A DNA stretch of 31,835 bases from Mesotaenium endlicherianum (GCA_009602735.1 WELA01005604.1:120217-152051), one strand, 5' to 3'; counted from the stretch's first letter, positions 8,440 to 20,265 are shown. The notes: generated from the sequence alone by a model not told the origin. A program made the numbers and translations.

Positions 8440-10862
8440 CCCTGCACCACCTGTAGGCGGCGGAGAGCGTGGAAAAAGAAACGGGGAACGAAACTCCTTG
8501 GGTCGCTGTGAGGACTCCTGTCTCCTCCTGTCCCCCCCCAGCGAATCAGAACGAGAACCAGGACAAGGCGCAAGCGGCTGCTGGGAAGCTGGACCCGCGC
8601 GCTAGGAATGCCAGGTCGTACCAGGCGGGGCGCGGCCGTCACCGTCGAAATCTCGATCCATGGCGTCATAGGATTGGTCCATCTCAGGATGACGAGCCTG
8701 GGCGTAAAGGGAGTCAAGGCTTGAGTCTGCAAGAGAAGCCACGTCAAGACGTTGGCATCGATAGCCTGGCCAAAGAGACGCACGCGGTTGACCTCGATGA
8801 TGCCGTCCACCTGTGTGAGGTGCGGAGGGAAGCCCATCGCACGCTCCATCTCCACGGCACGGGGTCGTTGGAACATGCCAGTCCCGAGGTCAATGATCAT
8901 GCCGCGCTGGTCGCCCACGTAGGCCGCGCTGTCGTAGCGACTCACGAACGTAGGAAGCGCCCGCGTGACGTCGCGGAGGACCTCACACTGGGCCTGAGAA
9001 GGATGCGGAAGGGCGACCACGCGCTGGGCCAGACGCGCCACGTCGAGGATGGAGTCAACGTTGCGCGTGTGGCGTGGATGTGCGGCCGCTAACGCCTCAA
9101 GCGTGCCTGGCATGGCCAGGTTGGTGAAGTAGGCGCGCACACGATGCGCAAAGGAACCAATCTGAGCGGCGTCAATGACGGCCTCACGACCGACGTAGCT
9201 CCTGCAGAGGGCAAAGTCGGCGCTGACGTTGGGCCGCAAATCGTGACGGACAGCCACGTTCTCCAACACCCAGGCGAGCGTGTGCGGCGGCTGGCAATCC
9301 TCAACCATGTTGAGGACGCGGAGCAGGTGCCAGAACAAGGCCGTACGCGGGTCACCGAGCGCGTTGCCCCGTCCCGCAATGGAGAAGCCCTGGCACTCCA
9401 AGCCAGCAATGATGAGGTCGATGGGCCCGAGGCGCGTGATGTGCTCGGCGGTAATGTCGCGGATGTCCATGGGCCAGTCAGTTTGGGCGCGGTAGAAGGC
9501 ATGCTCAGGGAAGGGGTCTGGGAAACGCTCGTGGCATAAGGCCATCTGCCTGTGGGCAACCTGCTGCGCCTCGCCATCGGGGTCCACGTAGACGTACCGA
9601 CGTACGGGGATGCCAGCCTGCAGGGTGGCCAACAACCCTGTCGCAATGCCGGCAAAGAGCTCGACAAGGACAATGCCGCCGGGACGCTCGTCGAGCTGTG
9701 CGGTGTAGATAGGCGTAGGAAGGGGGCAACAGCCCAGGGCGGGACCGCCGGCCTGCGCTGGCGGTGGATAGGAGCGCAGCAGACTGTGTTGATGGGGCGC
9801 CATGCGGAGGGCCGCCACTGCAAGCTCTGCGTAGTGGCGAGTAAGTCGAGGAATGCGCTCGAGCTGCGACTGCAGGCGAGCCGTGCGAGAATGTGCCTGA
9901 TAAGTGCGCCAGCGCGCACGCGCGTCCTGCAAGGCCTCTTTGGGCACTAGGCGGGCCAGAGCCTGCGCGTCGCGCACACACTGCTGCTGCCACCGGTCCC
10001 TCGTCCGGTAGTCGGCGTGGTGAGAAGCGGCGTGGGCCAGCTGCTCTGTGGCGGTGCGCTGGGGCAGCTGGGAATGCTGAGCAAAGTACGAACGCTGACG
10101 CTCGCGAAGATCCGCCTGAAGGGGCACTGTACAGACGGAGCGCTCGTCCCAATGTGCTGCCTGTCGAGGAAGGACGAGCTGACGTGGGGCAAGCTGGACT
10201 CGCGAGCGCAGCGGCGAAAGAGATGCGAGTCGGACGCGCTCCCGCTGGCTGCACTGCATGGGCCCTGCGCGTGTTGCGTGCGGATGAGGATGACGGTCGC
10301 GGAGGCGCGCAGCGGTGCGGGCCACCTTATGAGGAGGTGACCCAAACGGCCCGTTGCCGGCTATGTGACTGCGCGGGACGTCGGCAGGCCAGCCAGGCGG
10401 CGTCTGGTATAATGCGTGAGCTGCAGTGGTGGAGGAAGACTGTGCGTCATGCTCGCGGGTGCAGAGATCGCGCGGACCATCACACGGCGGTGTGACTGAG
10501 CGCGGGCGCGTCCCGCGCAAAGGAGTGACCTCTCTCCCCTCGCGAAGAGGAGTGACCTCTCGTGCGTCCCTGGGAGTGTCGCGCAAAGGCGTGACCTCGC
10601 GGGCAGCCCTGGTATGCTCGCGGATCGAAGTGACCTCGCGTGTACGCCGGTCTAGGGGCAGAGTGCGACGTGCGAAGCGTAGAGTTGGCCCAGCGTAGGG
10701 GGAAGAACCTGTACGCCGAGGACCGAGGATGCTGGTCCTGGGCACTGTCTGATGCGCACGTCCGGCACGCGGGTCAATAGCGGAGAAAGGAACCGTGGAG
10801 GCAGTGCTGGCGGAGGCGCGACCTGGCCAGCCTGTGTTCAGGCTGTTGCCAGCGAACAAGTG
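8440..10862 (-). pseudogene. Copy 1 C5-cytosine DNA methyltransferase region
   Basis: One long open frame (8370-10859; its last ~25 codons leave the family frame near 8440). It carries motif I (V-E-L-F-A-G-I-A-T-G-L), motif II (V-D-P-D), motif IV (G-L-E-C-Q-G-F-S, Cys codon 9393-9395), motif VI (L-E-N-V), motif VIII (H-R-V-R-A-Y-F-T-N) and motif IX/X (R-A-M-G-F-P then G-Q-A-I-D-A-N-V). Order I to X is standard, not the permuted DRM order. The DNMT frame itself has no stop, unlike the flanking regions of this copy. Upstream, about 500 residues include repeats of R-E-V-T-P-L-R and a conserved helical stretch. The frame differs from that of the neighbouring segments, so the copy is broken as a polyprotein. 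Confidence 0.9.
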
Positions 10863-11915
10863 CGTGACGTCACGGCACTCGTTGCTGGTCGAACAGTCGT
10901 GCTGTATCGGACAACTAGACCCGCCGACGCATGGATGGGCTCGACGGGGATTGGCCGTGGTCTCTTGTGAGAGAGAACTGAAGCCGGGAGGCCTTGTAGG
11001 CTAATGTCGGACACGAGCTGTAGGCGTGGGCGGCGGTGGCTCTGCCGATGGCTGGGCTGCGGGCTCCTCTGCGGCAGCTGGAACCACTCCTGCCACTCCT
11101 CCTCCTCGCTGCTCAATGACGCGTCGTCGGACGTGCCTGGGAACGCTGCCTGCCTCATGGCCTCGTCCTCAGACGTGGTAGTGCGCGGCCATGAGTCGCC
11201 TATTTTGTGCGACGGTGCGGGTGAGGGCGACTGGGAGGCCATGCGATACCGGATGGCAACCCCCACAGGCACATCATGCCGTACGCGAACGTGTGATCTC
11301 GAGGAGGGTCCGCTCGTCGCAGGAGGCTGTGGCCGAGGTATGGCTGCTGCGGCTGTGGCTGCGTCATGAGCGTGAGCTGCAGCAGTAAGGGCAGCCGTGG
11401 CAACGGCGTGTGCCTCTACGGCGTCTGCCGCCATCTGACGCATCATGGCGTTATGCGCGGCGTAGATCCGCACTGTCTCCCTGGCTTGTGCGGCCAGAGC
11501 GTTAGCCTGCTCCTGGGGCGTGAGGTGGAGCTCGGCACCAGACAGCTCGGGATCCTCCTCCTGCGTTTCCAGTAAGTCGGCGCCGACGGAGACCTCATCA
11601 TCCTCGGCTCCCCCCTTATCGGTCTGAACTACAGACCGACCGTCATCCAGCGCCATGAAGCCGTAGAGGGCGAACTCAGCTGAGCGACGATCCAAGATGT
11701 CAAGTGGCACAGATGCAGTGCAGGTCCCCCCTGACTGCCAGTCGGGTCGATAGAAGACCCGCTCCACCCAGTTACCCACTGCGGCGCCGATAGGAAAGAG
11801 CACGTCCTGGCCAAGGAGCACGTCGAAGGTCTTGGAGCAAGTGACCAATGCATGTTGGTGGATGGTCGTCTCATCCGGAGTGCCGGGCCGAAAGGTGAAG
11901 CGGAGTGCCAGCCGC
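10840..11915 (-). pseudogene. Copy 1 protease C-terminal part and linker to DNMT
   Basis: It matches copy 2 from F-D-V-L-L-G-Q-D-V-L-F-P-I-G onward (the C-terminal half of the retropepsin), then an acidic linker (E-D-[DE]-E) and Q-E-Q-A-N-A-L-A-A-Q-A-R-E. Small deletions near 11915 shift it out of the upstream protease frame, and another indel near 10862 shifts into the DNMT frame. There is no in-frame stop inside. Confidence 0.8.
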
Positions 11916-13249
11916 GTGCGCCCGTCTCGGATGTGCCGGCAGCGGTGTTGATCCGCGTAGGCGAATCCTCTAGGTCGGCTGACGAGAGGCCCAGCTGGCG
12001 GAAGTAGCGCAAGCTGATGAGGACTGGCTGGGCGCCAGTGTCGAACATGATGCGCTGCGGGGCCTGCGTGTTGACCACCACGATGCCCTGCGAATTATCC
12101 AAAAACGCAACGTTAGGCGTGCTGATCATCCTGCGCTCATGCGCAGGTCGCGCGGGTGCGGAGAGCACCGCGGTTGCCGCGTCTGACGTTGGCCTGCCGT
12201 CAGAGGCGCGCTGGCTGGCCCTGCGCGACTGGAGCAGTAGCTGGGTTGCCTGCCGTGTGGCTTCCATCGACACGCCGAGCTCCGCGAAGGAGACTGCGGG
12301 CATGCGGTGAAGCGCCAGCGAGATGACCTCGGCGTTGAGATGCACCATGGTCATCGGCAAGGCCATCGCGTGAGGCGCGAAGGCCGCTGGCGCTGCTGGC
12401 GTGTCCAGCACGCGGAACGAGCGGGGCAGACGCGGCGCCTCCTCCGTGCGACGCCCCTGATCCGGCCCGGCGCGCTTCTGTGCCACCGCTGGGCTTTCGG
12501 TTGCCACCAAAGCGGGCTTGCGTCGTGCGCTGCCGTCTGCTGTGCGGCCTCCGAGTGGCACTGTGCATGCGCAGCAGGCCAGAATGGGGCTGCACGCGGC
12601 GGCAACAGCAGGCGCAGCCGCTGGTACAGCGGGCAGACGAGCGGCTGGCACACGTGGCGCTGATGTACCTGGCGCTGGTGTTCCCAGCGCGAACGACCCT
12701 GGCGCTGGCGCACCTGGCACTGGCGTTCCTGGCGCTGGTGCTCCCAGCGCGGACGCACCTGGCGCTGGTGCACCTGGCGCTGGCGCGCTCGGCGCTGGCG
12801 CTCCTGAGCATGCTTGCGCAGTTGCCGGCGCAGGTGCCAGGCTTGCTGGCTTAGCTGTCGGTGCTGGCGCTGCCTCGGCGACCGGAAGGCCGCCAGGTGG
12901 CACTGGCCCACCTGGTACTGGCGTCGTGAAATGCGCTGGCTCGGGTCCTCCTGCAGCTGGCGCCTCGGCGAACGCTGGTGCCTCCGGTGGAGCGGCTGCG
13001 AATGCCAGCGCTGCTTTGGGCGCAGGTGCTTCGGCCGCTGGCACGAACGCCGGAGATGGCGCAGGCTTGGCTGTTGGCAGCCTGACAAGTGGCGCTTCGA
13101 GGACGACCCTGGGCCTGCAAGGTCGCGTCGCCCGACCGGTGTTGGTGTCGGTATTGGCTGCCCCAAGCAAGGTACGTGGCGCCCTCCAGGTAGCGCGCGT
13201 GCTCGCCGGGACCCTCGCCACGCTCATCGCGAAGGCCCAAGGGTTTTGT

Positions 13250-13281
13250 GCGCAGCCAGGGTTTAAGCCCTGGCTTTGCGC
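13250..13281. repeat. 32-nt palindromic unit in linker (copy 1, first)
   Basis: GCGC and GCCAGGG arms face CCCTGGC and GCGC arms around a 6-nt centre. Same length and layout as 13823-13854 and 22779-22810. Confidence 0.8.
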
Positions 13282-13822
13282 AACCGTGTGCGCGCCGTCG
13301 CAGTTCCGAACGGAGACACGGCCGCCCAGCGCGATCAGGGAGGTCTCCCCCTGGCTCGGGATGGCAGTCGCGGCCGCCAGATCTGCGCTGGCTGGGTCGG
13401 ACTGCGTGCGCGTGCCAAATGGCGGCACGTGTGCGCAGGTGCTGTACGCAGCGGCTGACGTGGCTGCCGTGAGGTGATCGCGTGGCGGGCTGCTGAGCGA
13501 GCGTCGCAGTGTTGTGCGCGGCGTGTGCGAGCGTGTGCAGAGATGCGCAGATGTGCAGCTGCCGTCAGGCAAAGTCTCGCCAGCCGCGCACGCGTCAGGT
13601 GCGACGGCTGCTGGCACGGCTGCCGGGACTGGCGCAGGGGCGGTTGCGGGGAGGCTGCCATGTGGCGCCTCCCAATCGCTCCTTGGATTGCGGGGGCGCG
13701 TGGCCGGTCCGGCTTCAAGGTCTGCGTCGGCTGCCTCGGACGCCGCTCGTGACACCCTCCCTCTTGCGCGGGCGTACGCCGAGGCCCCCGTAGCGCGAAT
13801 TGCGTCGGCGCGGGGGTTTTGG

Positions 13823-13854
13823 GCGCAGCCAGGATTTAAACCCTGGCTTTGCGC
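13823..13854. repeat. 32-nt palindromic unit in linker (copy 1, second)
   Basis: Same structure as 13250-13281, with one arm base changed (CCAGGA). On the minus strand it encodes the A-Q-S-Q-G-L-N-P-G-C-A-Q type peptide. Confidence 0.78.
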
Positions 13855-15192
13855 AGCCGTGAGCGTGCCGTTGGCGCTCTGCACGGCAATCTGGCCGCAC
13901 AGCGCAATCAGGGATGCTCCCTCCTGACTGGGAATGGCGATCGCAGCCGTCGAATCTGCGCTGGCAGTGCCGGACTGCGTGCACGCGCCACGTGGAAGGA
14001 CGTGTGCGCCGCTGGCGTGCGCAGCTGCTGCTGTGGCTGCCGAGCTGCGATCTTGTAGCTGGCCGCTCGGCAAGCCTCGCGCCGCCGTGCGAGGTGTGAG
14101 CGGACGCGTGAGCGCGCGAGTGTGCGCGTGGCTGCCGGCAAGAGCGGCCTGGCCTGCCGGACACGTGGCAAGGGTCGGCGCCTGCTGAACCCTGCTGCTT
14201 GCAGCAGCCAACAGGGTGAGACCCTTCTGGCGTTGCCGGCGGATGCGTAGGTCTGCGCCTGGGATAGCGACGCGCAGAGCGGGGGGCGCTCCAGCCGTGT
14301 GTGCTGTAGTCGTGGTACTCAGCTGGCGAGCGCGCCCCGTCGCGACAGCTGTCGCTGCGCAGACTGCCGAAGGCACTGCTGGCGTCAGCAGGGCGGCACA
14401 GGCCAGTGGGGCTGCTAAAGCCTGCGGCTGTGCTGGCGTGTGTGCCGGTCCGTCAAGGGGCGCGTCGGGAACTGCAGCGTCTGTGACGCAGGGTAGCGGG
14501 ACCGCGTGCGCCTGCAGCCTGCGATTTGGCAGCCCGACCGAACGAGTGCAGCGGCTGCTGACAAAAATCAGCGCAGAGTGCGCAGGTCTGGCAGAAGCGT
14601 CTGCGCAGACGTCTGCGGCGCTGGTCGCCGTAGCTCTGTCGTGGGGCGGGCGCGTGCGAGGCTGCAGCGTTGCTATAGCGCCAAGTGCCAGCCTCTGGGG
14701 CTGCCACGTGTCGACGTCGTGAAAGTGCGCAGGAGCTGCGCAGACGCCAGCTGTCGGAGCTGAAGCGTCGGACGACGGGGCGCGTGCGAAGAGGGCTCCG
14801 CACGCGTCGTAACTGTCGGTGGCGACGAGACCGCGGAGTTTGGCGATCTCTGCGTTGGCCTCTACGAGGGCGTCGCTGACGTCGTCGAAACTGTAGTAAT
14901 CGGCTCTGGAGGTCAGCGCGGCGTCCATCGTAGCCGAGGCTGCCGTCATCAAGGGACGTCCACCCGTGCGAGGGTTACGCATGCCCCGAAGTCCTGCTGC
15001 TGGCGCAGGGCCGTCACGAGCACGTCCGTTCTCGACGTCGCGCTTCTTCTGTAGGCATACGATCTGCAGGTGGCCGGCCTTGCCACAGCAGGTACAGTCA
15101 CCGGGCTTGCCATTCTGCGCAATAGTGCAATTCTGGCGAGAGTGGCCCGTCTTCCCGCAAGACCAATAGGGGTCGCTCGTCGTGGCGGCCAT

Positions 15193-16140
15193 GGAAATGC
15201 GGCCACGCGGAGCTTCGCGCTGCTAGGTTTGCAGGGACAGCTGAGAGCGCTCGGGCTGCTGCTGCTGCTGGGGCTGGCGAGCCGGAGTTGGGCGCATCGT
15301 CGTGGATGGCAGCACCGAAGACTCCTGGCGAACGCCCGTGGATGCGAGGCCTACACGGTTGCTAATGTTGCTCCGTGCGGCGGCCAAGCTCTGCTTCTCA
15401 ACTGAGAGGTAAGCGTCCTCCAGCGAGTACTCGGAGCCGATGTGGTAGATGAGAGGAGCCATGGCTCGCTCCCTCAAACGTGGCTCTACGGCGCGCAAGA
15501 AGATCTCCGCTGCCTCCCGGTCAGTGACGGTGCCAACGTCTCGGCGAAGGTGCGTCAAGCGGCGGTACATCATGCGGATCGTCTCATTCTTGCGGCGGAA
15601 GAAGTGGTGCAGCTCGTACACCTTCTCTTTGATCGCGGCTTGGAACTCCTTCCTGAGGACGTCCTAGCAGGCCTTGACCGGATCAGCGAGGGGGGTCTCC
15701 ATTGGGGGTTCCCCCACAGGCTCTGTGCGTGCATAGATCTCGTCACCCTTCTCACGGAATGTGTCACGGGCCTCGTGGAGGAGATAGCGCATGAGCGTAT
15801 AGAACACGTCACGCTTAGTGAGCGCGGGCGTCTTAAGCCTCGCACTCACGAACTCAGCCTCGAACTCTGAGATTGTGTCGTCCAGATCACAGGTTCCTGG
15901 TCTGCCGCTGAAGCGGAAGAGGGAGGACCTGTCAGCCTTGACCTCGTGGTCACCTGCCATGGGATACCAGGAATCGTGGTGAGCCCAATGGGAAGACGGC
16001 TCAGGGACAATCAGAGGAAGCACGAGTGCCGGCTGTTCCCCTTCAGAGGGTTCAGTGACAATACTGAGATCAGAGTCTGAGTCTTCTCCACTAACCCCTT
16101 CGTAGTAAGGTTAGTAAGCACGCCCACTACGGGTAGGCAT
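15193..16140 (-). pseudogene. gag: Copy 1 Gag N-terminal and capsid region
   Basis: ATG at 16138-16140 (M-P-T-R-S-G, as in copy 2). The frame carries TAA at 16111-16113 (CAG in copy 2), TAG at 15664-15666 (TGG in copy 2) and TAG near 15223 (CAA in copy 2), with no shift between them. The capsid-like segment E-L-H-H-F-F-R-R-K-N-E-T-I-R-M-M-Y-R-R-L matches copy 2 closely. Copy 1 lacks the 113-bp duplication found in copy 2, showing the ancestral arrangement. Confidence 0.88.
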
Positions 16141-16706
16141 ACGCTGAAGATTCTAAATGCGTGCAGGCAAAGAGAGATTTTTTTAGAAGTAAGGTGAGTG
16201 TACTCTCCAGCCTCACGACTGTAATTTGGTAGGAAAACAACTAATGAAGTCTGGCCCAAAAGATCACTGGAAGCACATCATGATCTTCAAGAGTAGTCCT
16301 ATGGCAGGGGATATAAGTTGTGACTTTCCTCACCACTTGTGAAGTTCTTCTAGTGAGTGGAAGCCAGCAAGGCTTGCTCTTCACAAGAGAGGGACTAAGT
16401 GGTCTTGAAAACACAAGAGATAAAAATGTAAGCTTTACTGATAATCTCTGTGACTTACAACTGGCATAATGGGACTTCTAAAAAAATGTTCCTCTAGGGA
16501 CATCTCTAGCACTTATACTCCTGAAAACCCGGCGTATTATGCGGCGGATCCAATGCATGTAGTCACTCTAGGAGGCTCTCCTATGTCCACTAATGTGTAC
16601 AAGGCATGTACTAGCACTCCTATAGGCTAAGCATAATCCAAACCAATCAAAGCAAAGCACGTAGAATATGCTAAGTGTCTCTTATTGGTGGAGCTTACCT
16701 TGGGTA
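16141..16706 (-). other. Copy 1 5' leader between block A and gag
   Basis: Aligns throughout with copy 2 19696-20265, including the region of its TATA box, here tataagtg (degraded). No primer site could be recognised in either copy. Confidence 0.7.
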
Positions 16707-17193
16707 GTTCTACCTAGATAGGGCCTCAAAAGTGAATCTGAAACTTGAGGAAGCTTCCTCTAGGAGTGGGTGATGCAGTCACCAAGTTATAGCCTCAATG
16801 ATTTACTTATACTATGGAAATGCAAGACTTATGTAGTCTGAAGGGCTCGCGGATTTGTGCGCACAAAGCTAGGGGTCCTTGAGGTCACGAATAGTCAACA
16901 TTGTCACCTTTGGGTGCATTGAGTCACAAGTTGGCCATTTGGTGTGATTCCGCTAGGTGCCGAAAGGAGTGCGGACTAGATCGCGTCTATCTCGCTCGAT
17001 AATTAACCTAATGACGCGAAACCGGTGCCATTTGGAAGATGCTTCGACGCGCTACACTTTGGTGACTCGGAAATCTAAAGAAGGTCCACATATGGATACG
17101 TAAAGTCAATGCAAAGTTGGTCTTCCTAGGTTGATGGTTCACACACGTAGAGCTTGGTTTTGTACGTCAACCTCGACTTAATAAATGATGACA
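16707..17193 (-). repeat. 5' terminal block A of copy 1
   Basis: Reverse complement begins TGTCATCATTTATT and aligns over its whole length with copy 2 A1 (19212-19695) and A2 (30864-31350), at roughly 80-85% by eye. It abuts the target duplication atac (17194-17197), marking the outer end of the element. As in copy 2, it runs on into the leader with no block B. Confidence 0.88.
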
Positions 17194-17197
17194 ATAC

Positions 17198-19206
17198 TAC
17201 TAAAAGTCCAGCAGACGAAACATTTACTAAACTTCAGCAGGTTAAACTTATTTCACTATTTAATAAACTAAATCGATATACTAGTATTATATTGAGTTAT
17301 TACAAATGTCAAACCCAAAGGCAAACCTTGCATATGTACAAAAAATGAATTTACGATAGAATGCAATGGCATTGTCAACCCGAGAGTTCACCATGTTAGT
17401 AAGACCTTGGCTAACCAGATGCACAACCATCTTTCACGAATCTCTGCCGAAAGCCACATCGGGTGAATCTTAAATATGACATGACATGATATATGCAGGA
17501 CTAGACTATTTGCTACTTTCGTTTAAAGAAGAAAGATTGATACATCTAATAGTAGGTTTATTCATGACAATTACCGAGCTTATTGAATTCCTACTTAAAC
17601 TCCTCAGTATCCGTGCTTATCAACATAACAACCAAGTTTGTCGACCTATTTCATCAACCGACTCAATACTCTACCCGATGCTCAAGCCAATTTGCGCAAG
17701 TGTCTACCCAATCAAGTATTTTAAAAAATCTATGCATGCATAATATATTTAGGCAGCTTTTAAACTTTGCTTGTGGAATTTCAAAATACTTAATATTGAT
17801 TGCAACTCGAATCTTGGTCCATATAGCTAGTCCCCGCGATGCTAACCCTACATCATGGTTACATCATGTAATAAATCAGTATATTGGTTGATATAATATT
17901 GATTTATATATAGTACTTAATTAAGTTCAGCCTGCTGAACTTTAGTCAACATTCAGTTTGTTGGACTTTATATATTTATCAGTTTAATGACTCAGCTGAA
18001 AGCAGCAGGCTGAAGTCAACTTAGGTCAGCTTGCTGACACATTCTTTGACAGCCAGCTGACTTCCGTACTCGGTAGCAGCGAACTGCCTAGATATGCATC
18101 TAAGTGTGATATGCTAGATGAATGGCCAGATGACATCCTTGGAATGGATGGCGATTCGGGATGATGGGAGATGGTGGTGGATTTGGTTAACCGAAGTCCT
18201 ACCAACGTGGTTAACTTCCGGGTAGGCGGTGCCATCGCATTTGCCGTTGAACAGTAAACTCGTTCCATGTACATATGCTAGGTATTGCTCTCGAGTTGGG
18301 CATTCGAGAACGAGGCCAAGTCGCTTGTACTGCTTACTGAGAGATATCTGAATCCAAGGCGAGAAGCCATTGATACGCACTGTCTTCTAGCCTCGCTTAT
18401 GTATGAGTTTATTTATTGCATTATTGATGTTAGTTTACTTGCATTTGACTTACGAGTATTGTCCACTGCTAGTGTGTTGTCTTTTGCTGTTTAATCGATT
18501 AACAGATAATACCACAAAGATTACTCGCTGATATAAAGATCTTCAGTAATTGCTAATTGCCTATTGGTAGTCGATTCATTTCACATCAGCTGGGATCTTC
18601 TTAATTGTTTAAGGTGTATTCACTTTTTCATACCAATCAAGCTTTTTGATCGCCCACAAACCGACTTGTCTTTGAGATGACAAAGAGAACCCAATCACTA
18701 TGGCCTATCTCTTGCCTCGTCACATACTCTGGCTGGTCACGTTTGCATAATATAAGATCTTGGCGGCACTGCTCCACTCTGAAGTTGGCTAGGTGATTGG
18801 TCTTTACTAGATGACGACTATATGTCTCGACTTGACAGGTACCGTTTATTGGCCCGCTGTGTCACTTTGATGCCGCTGATTAGTCGAAATGGTAACTTTG
18901 GCCTGAATTCGGCTCAATCAAACTGCCACCCATGAGTTTCCTACAAATGCTTCCTCTTCTCGCTCTCATAAGGACCACGTCTCATATGACGGTCATGAAA
19001 TCGATTAAGGATTTAAAATCCACAATTGCTGAGGGTGCATTAGTTTCCTCTCACCAAGTACCTACTATCAGACAAGGTCCAAAATCTACCTCAACTTACA
19101 AATTTTGAAGGTCGTATTCGTATCATTATTCCCGCTGTACTCACATTTGACCATAACAACTTGTGCTTCACACTTTTACATACCAACTTGAGGCTCTTTC
19201 AAAACT
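17198..19206. other. AT-rich spacer between the two DNMT elements
   Basis: No gene is recognised. 17198-17260 is the continuation of repeat R split by copy 1. 17378-17460 is a second partial copy of the R segment seen at 5525-5610. 17915-18235 is an inverted, unoccupied R. 18290-19206 shows short open frames only, none with a family I recognise. Base composition is clearly lower in GC than in the elements on either side. Confidence 0.6.
17915..18235 (-). repeat. Dispersed repeat R, unoccupied copy
   Basis: Inverted relative to the R copy at 5525-5783 plus 17198-17260. Matching landmarks include acacattctttgacagccag (18037-18056) and gggatgatgggagatgg. Where copy 1 inserted, this copy has an uninterrupted run (about 17950-17985). 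One minus-strand frame, ending near 18114 in D-V-I-W-P-F-I, resembles frames in the other two copies, so R may be an old coding fragment. I do not recognise the family. Confidence 0.7.
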
Positions 19207-19211
19207 AGTAT

Positions 19212-19695
19212 TGTCATGATTTATTGGGTCGAGGTTGCCGCACGAAACCGAGCTCCACATGTGTGAACCATCAACCTAGGAAGGCCGACTTTGCATAGAC
19301 TTTACACATCCATACGTTGACCTTTTCCCAAATCCCAAGTCACCAAAGTGTGCGTCGAGTCACCTTCCGAATGGCACCGGGTTCGCATCATTTGGTCAAG
19401 TATCGAGCGAGATATGAGCGATCTAGTCCGCGTCACCTACCGGCCCCTAGCGGATCCTCACCAAAGGGCAATTTGTGTTTCAATGTGCACAAAGGACACA
19501 TTCTTGCCTATTCGTGACCCCCTAAAACCACTAGCTTGTGCGCACAAATCAGCGAGCCCCTTAGCCTACATAAGCTTTGCATTTCCATAGTATATGTGCA
19601 TCATTGAGGCCATAACTTGGTGACTGCATCACCTACTCCTAGAGGAAGCTTCCTCAATTTTCAGATCCACTTTTGAGGCGCTATCTACGTAGAAT
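19212..19695 (+). repeat. Block A1 of copy 2 (5' terminus)
   Basis: 484 bp starting TGTCATGATTTATTGGG and ending ...tctacgtagaat. It repeats at 30864-31350 (A2). Unlike a standard LTR it stops about 190 bp before the TATA box, and it is not followed by block B. Confidence 0.88.
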
Positions 19696-20265
19696 CACCC
19701 AAGGTAAGCTCGGCCAATGAGGGACACGTAGCATATCCAACGCACCTTGCTTTGATTGGTTTGAGTTATGCTTAGCCTATAGGAGTGCTAGTACATGCCT
19801 TGTACACATTAGTGGACATAGGAGAGCCTCCTAGAGTGACTACATGCATTGGATCCGCCGCATACCCCGCCGGATTTCCAGGAGTATAAATACTAGAGAT
19901 GTCCCTAGAAGAGACATCTTTTAGAAGTCCATTATGCCAGGTGTAAGTAACAGAGATTATCAGTAAANCTTGCACTTTTATCTCTTGTGTTTTGAGGACC
20001 ACTTATTTACTCTCTTGTGAGGAGCAAGCCCTCCAGGCTTCCAGTCACTTGAAGAACTTCACAAGTGGTGAGCAAAGTCACAACTTAAGCCCTTGCCATA
20101 GGACTACTCTGAAGATCATGATGTGCTTCCAGTGATCTTTTGGGCCATACTTCATTAGTTGTTTTCCTACCAGATTACAGTCTTGAGGTGCTCACTCTGG
20201 AGAGTACACTTCCCTTACTTCTAAAAGATCTCTCTTTGCCTGCAAGCAATTAGAACCTTCAGCGT
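19696..20265 (+). promoter_or_regulatory. Copy 2 promoter and leader
   Basis: A TATA box (tataaata, 19885-19892) is followed at once by a 7-bp inverted repeat (agatgtc 19897-19903, gacatct 19913-19919) that would lie near the RNA 5' end. 19968 is an N. No tRNA-complementary primer site of a type I know was found in this stretch. It is unique to the 5' end; the 3' end of the element lacks it. Confidence 0.65.

Larger units (their letters stand above)
11915..15192 (-). pseudogene. gag: Copy 1 zinc knuckles, long linker and protease N-terminal part
   Basis: The open frame begins M-A-A-T-T-S-D-P. The first knuckle reads Y-W-S-C where copy 2 has C-W-S-C, so one zinc ligand is lost; the second (C-T-C-C-G-K-A-G-H-L-Q-I-V-C) keeps its ligands. 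About 900 residues of Ala/Pro/Thr/Gly-rich low-complexity sequence follow, with an A-P-A-P-G array near 12650-12810 and two copies of the palindromic G-L-N-P-G-C-A-Q-N-P unit. The conserved block before protease (L-N-A-E-V-I-S-L-A-L-H-R-M-P-A-V-S-F-A-E-L-G) and the protease site F-D-T-G-A are present. At the site where copy 2 has UAG (23724), this copy has CAG. Confidence 0.85.
5784..17197 (-). mobile_element. DNMT-bearing gypsy element, copy 1 (degenerate)
   Basis: 11.4 kb on the minus strand, including a nested 499-bp solo LTR. It starts with TGTC at 17193 and ends at 5788, with atac at 5784-5787 and 17194-17197 as target duplication (atact if the end is 5789). The joined flanks align without a gap to the unoccupied repeat at 17945-18010, which supports these ends. 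Order along the minus strand: block A, leader, gag, zinc knuckles, linker, protease, DNMT, RT, RNase H, integrase zinc domain, then a deletion into terminal block B. At least five frameshifts and eight in-frame UAG/UAA codons make it non-functional under the standard code. It is diverged from copy 2, roughly 80% by eye in alignable parts. Confidence 0.9.

Noticed and set aside
8469..10495. Several 100-270 codon open frames on the strand opposite the copy 1 DNMT, and similar ones around 22000-23600
   Set aside because: They are antisense shadows caused by high GC content and codon bias; none shows domain motifs and they do not persist between the two copies.
17154..17891. Small plus-strand frames of 64-102 codons in the AT-rich spacer
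   Set aside because: No motifs; composition and length are what AT-rich non-coding DNA gives by chance.
19696..20265. A tRNA primer binding site in the DNMT element's leader
   Set aside because: I searched for complements of initiator Met and other usual primer tRNAs and saw no convincing match; tggtgagc near 20065 is too weak.
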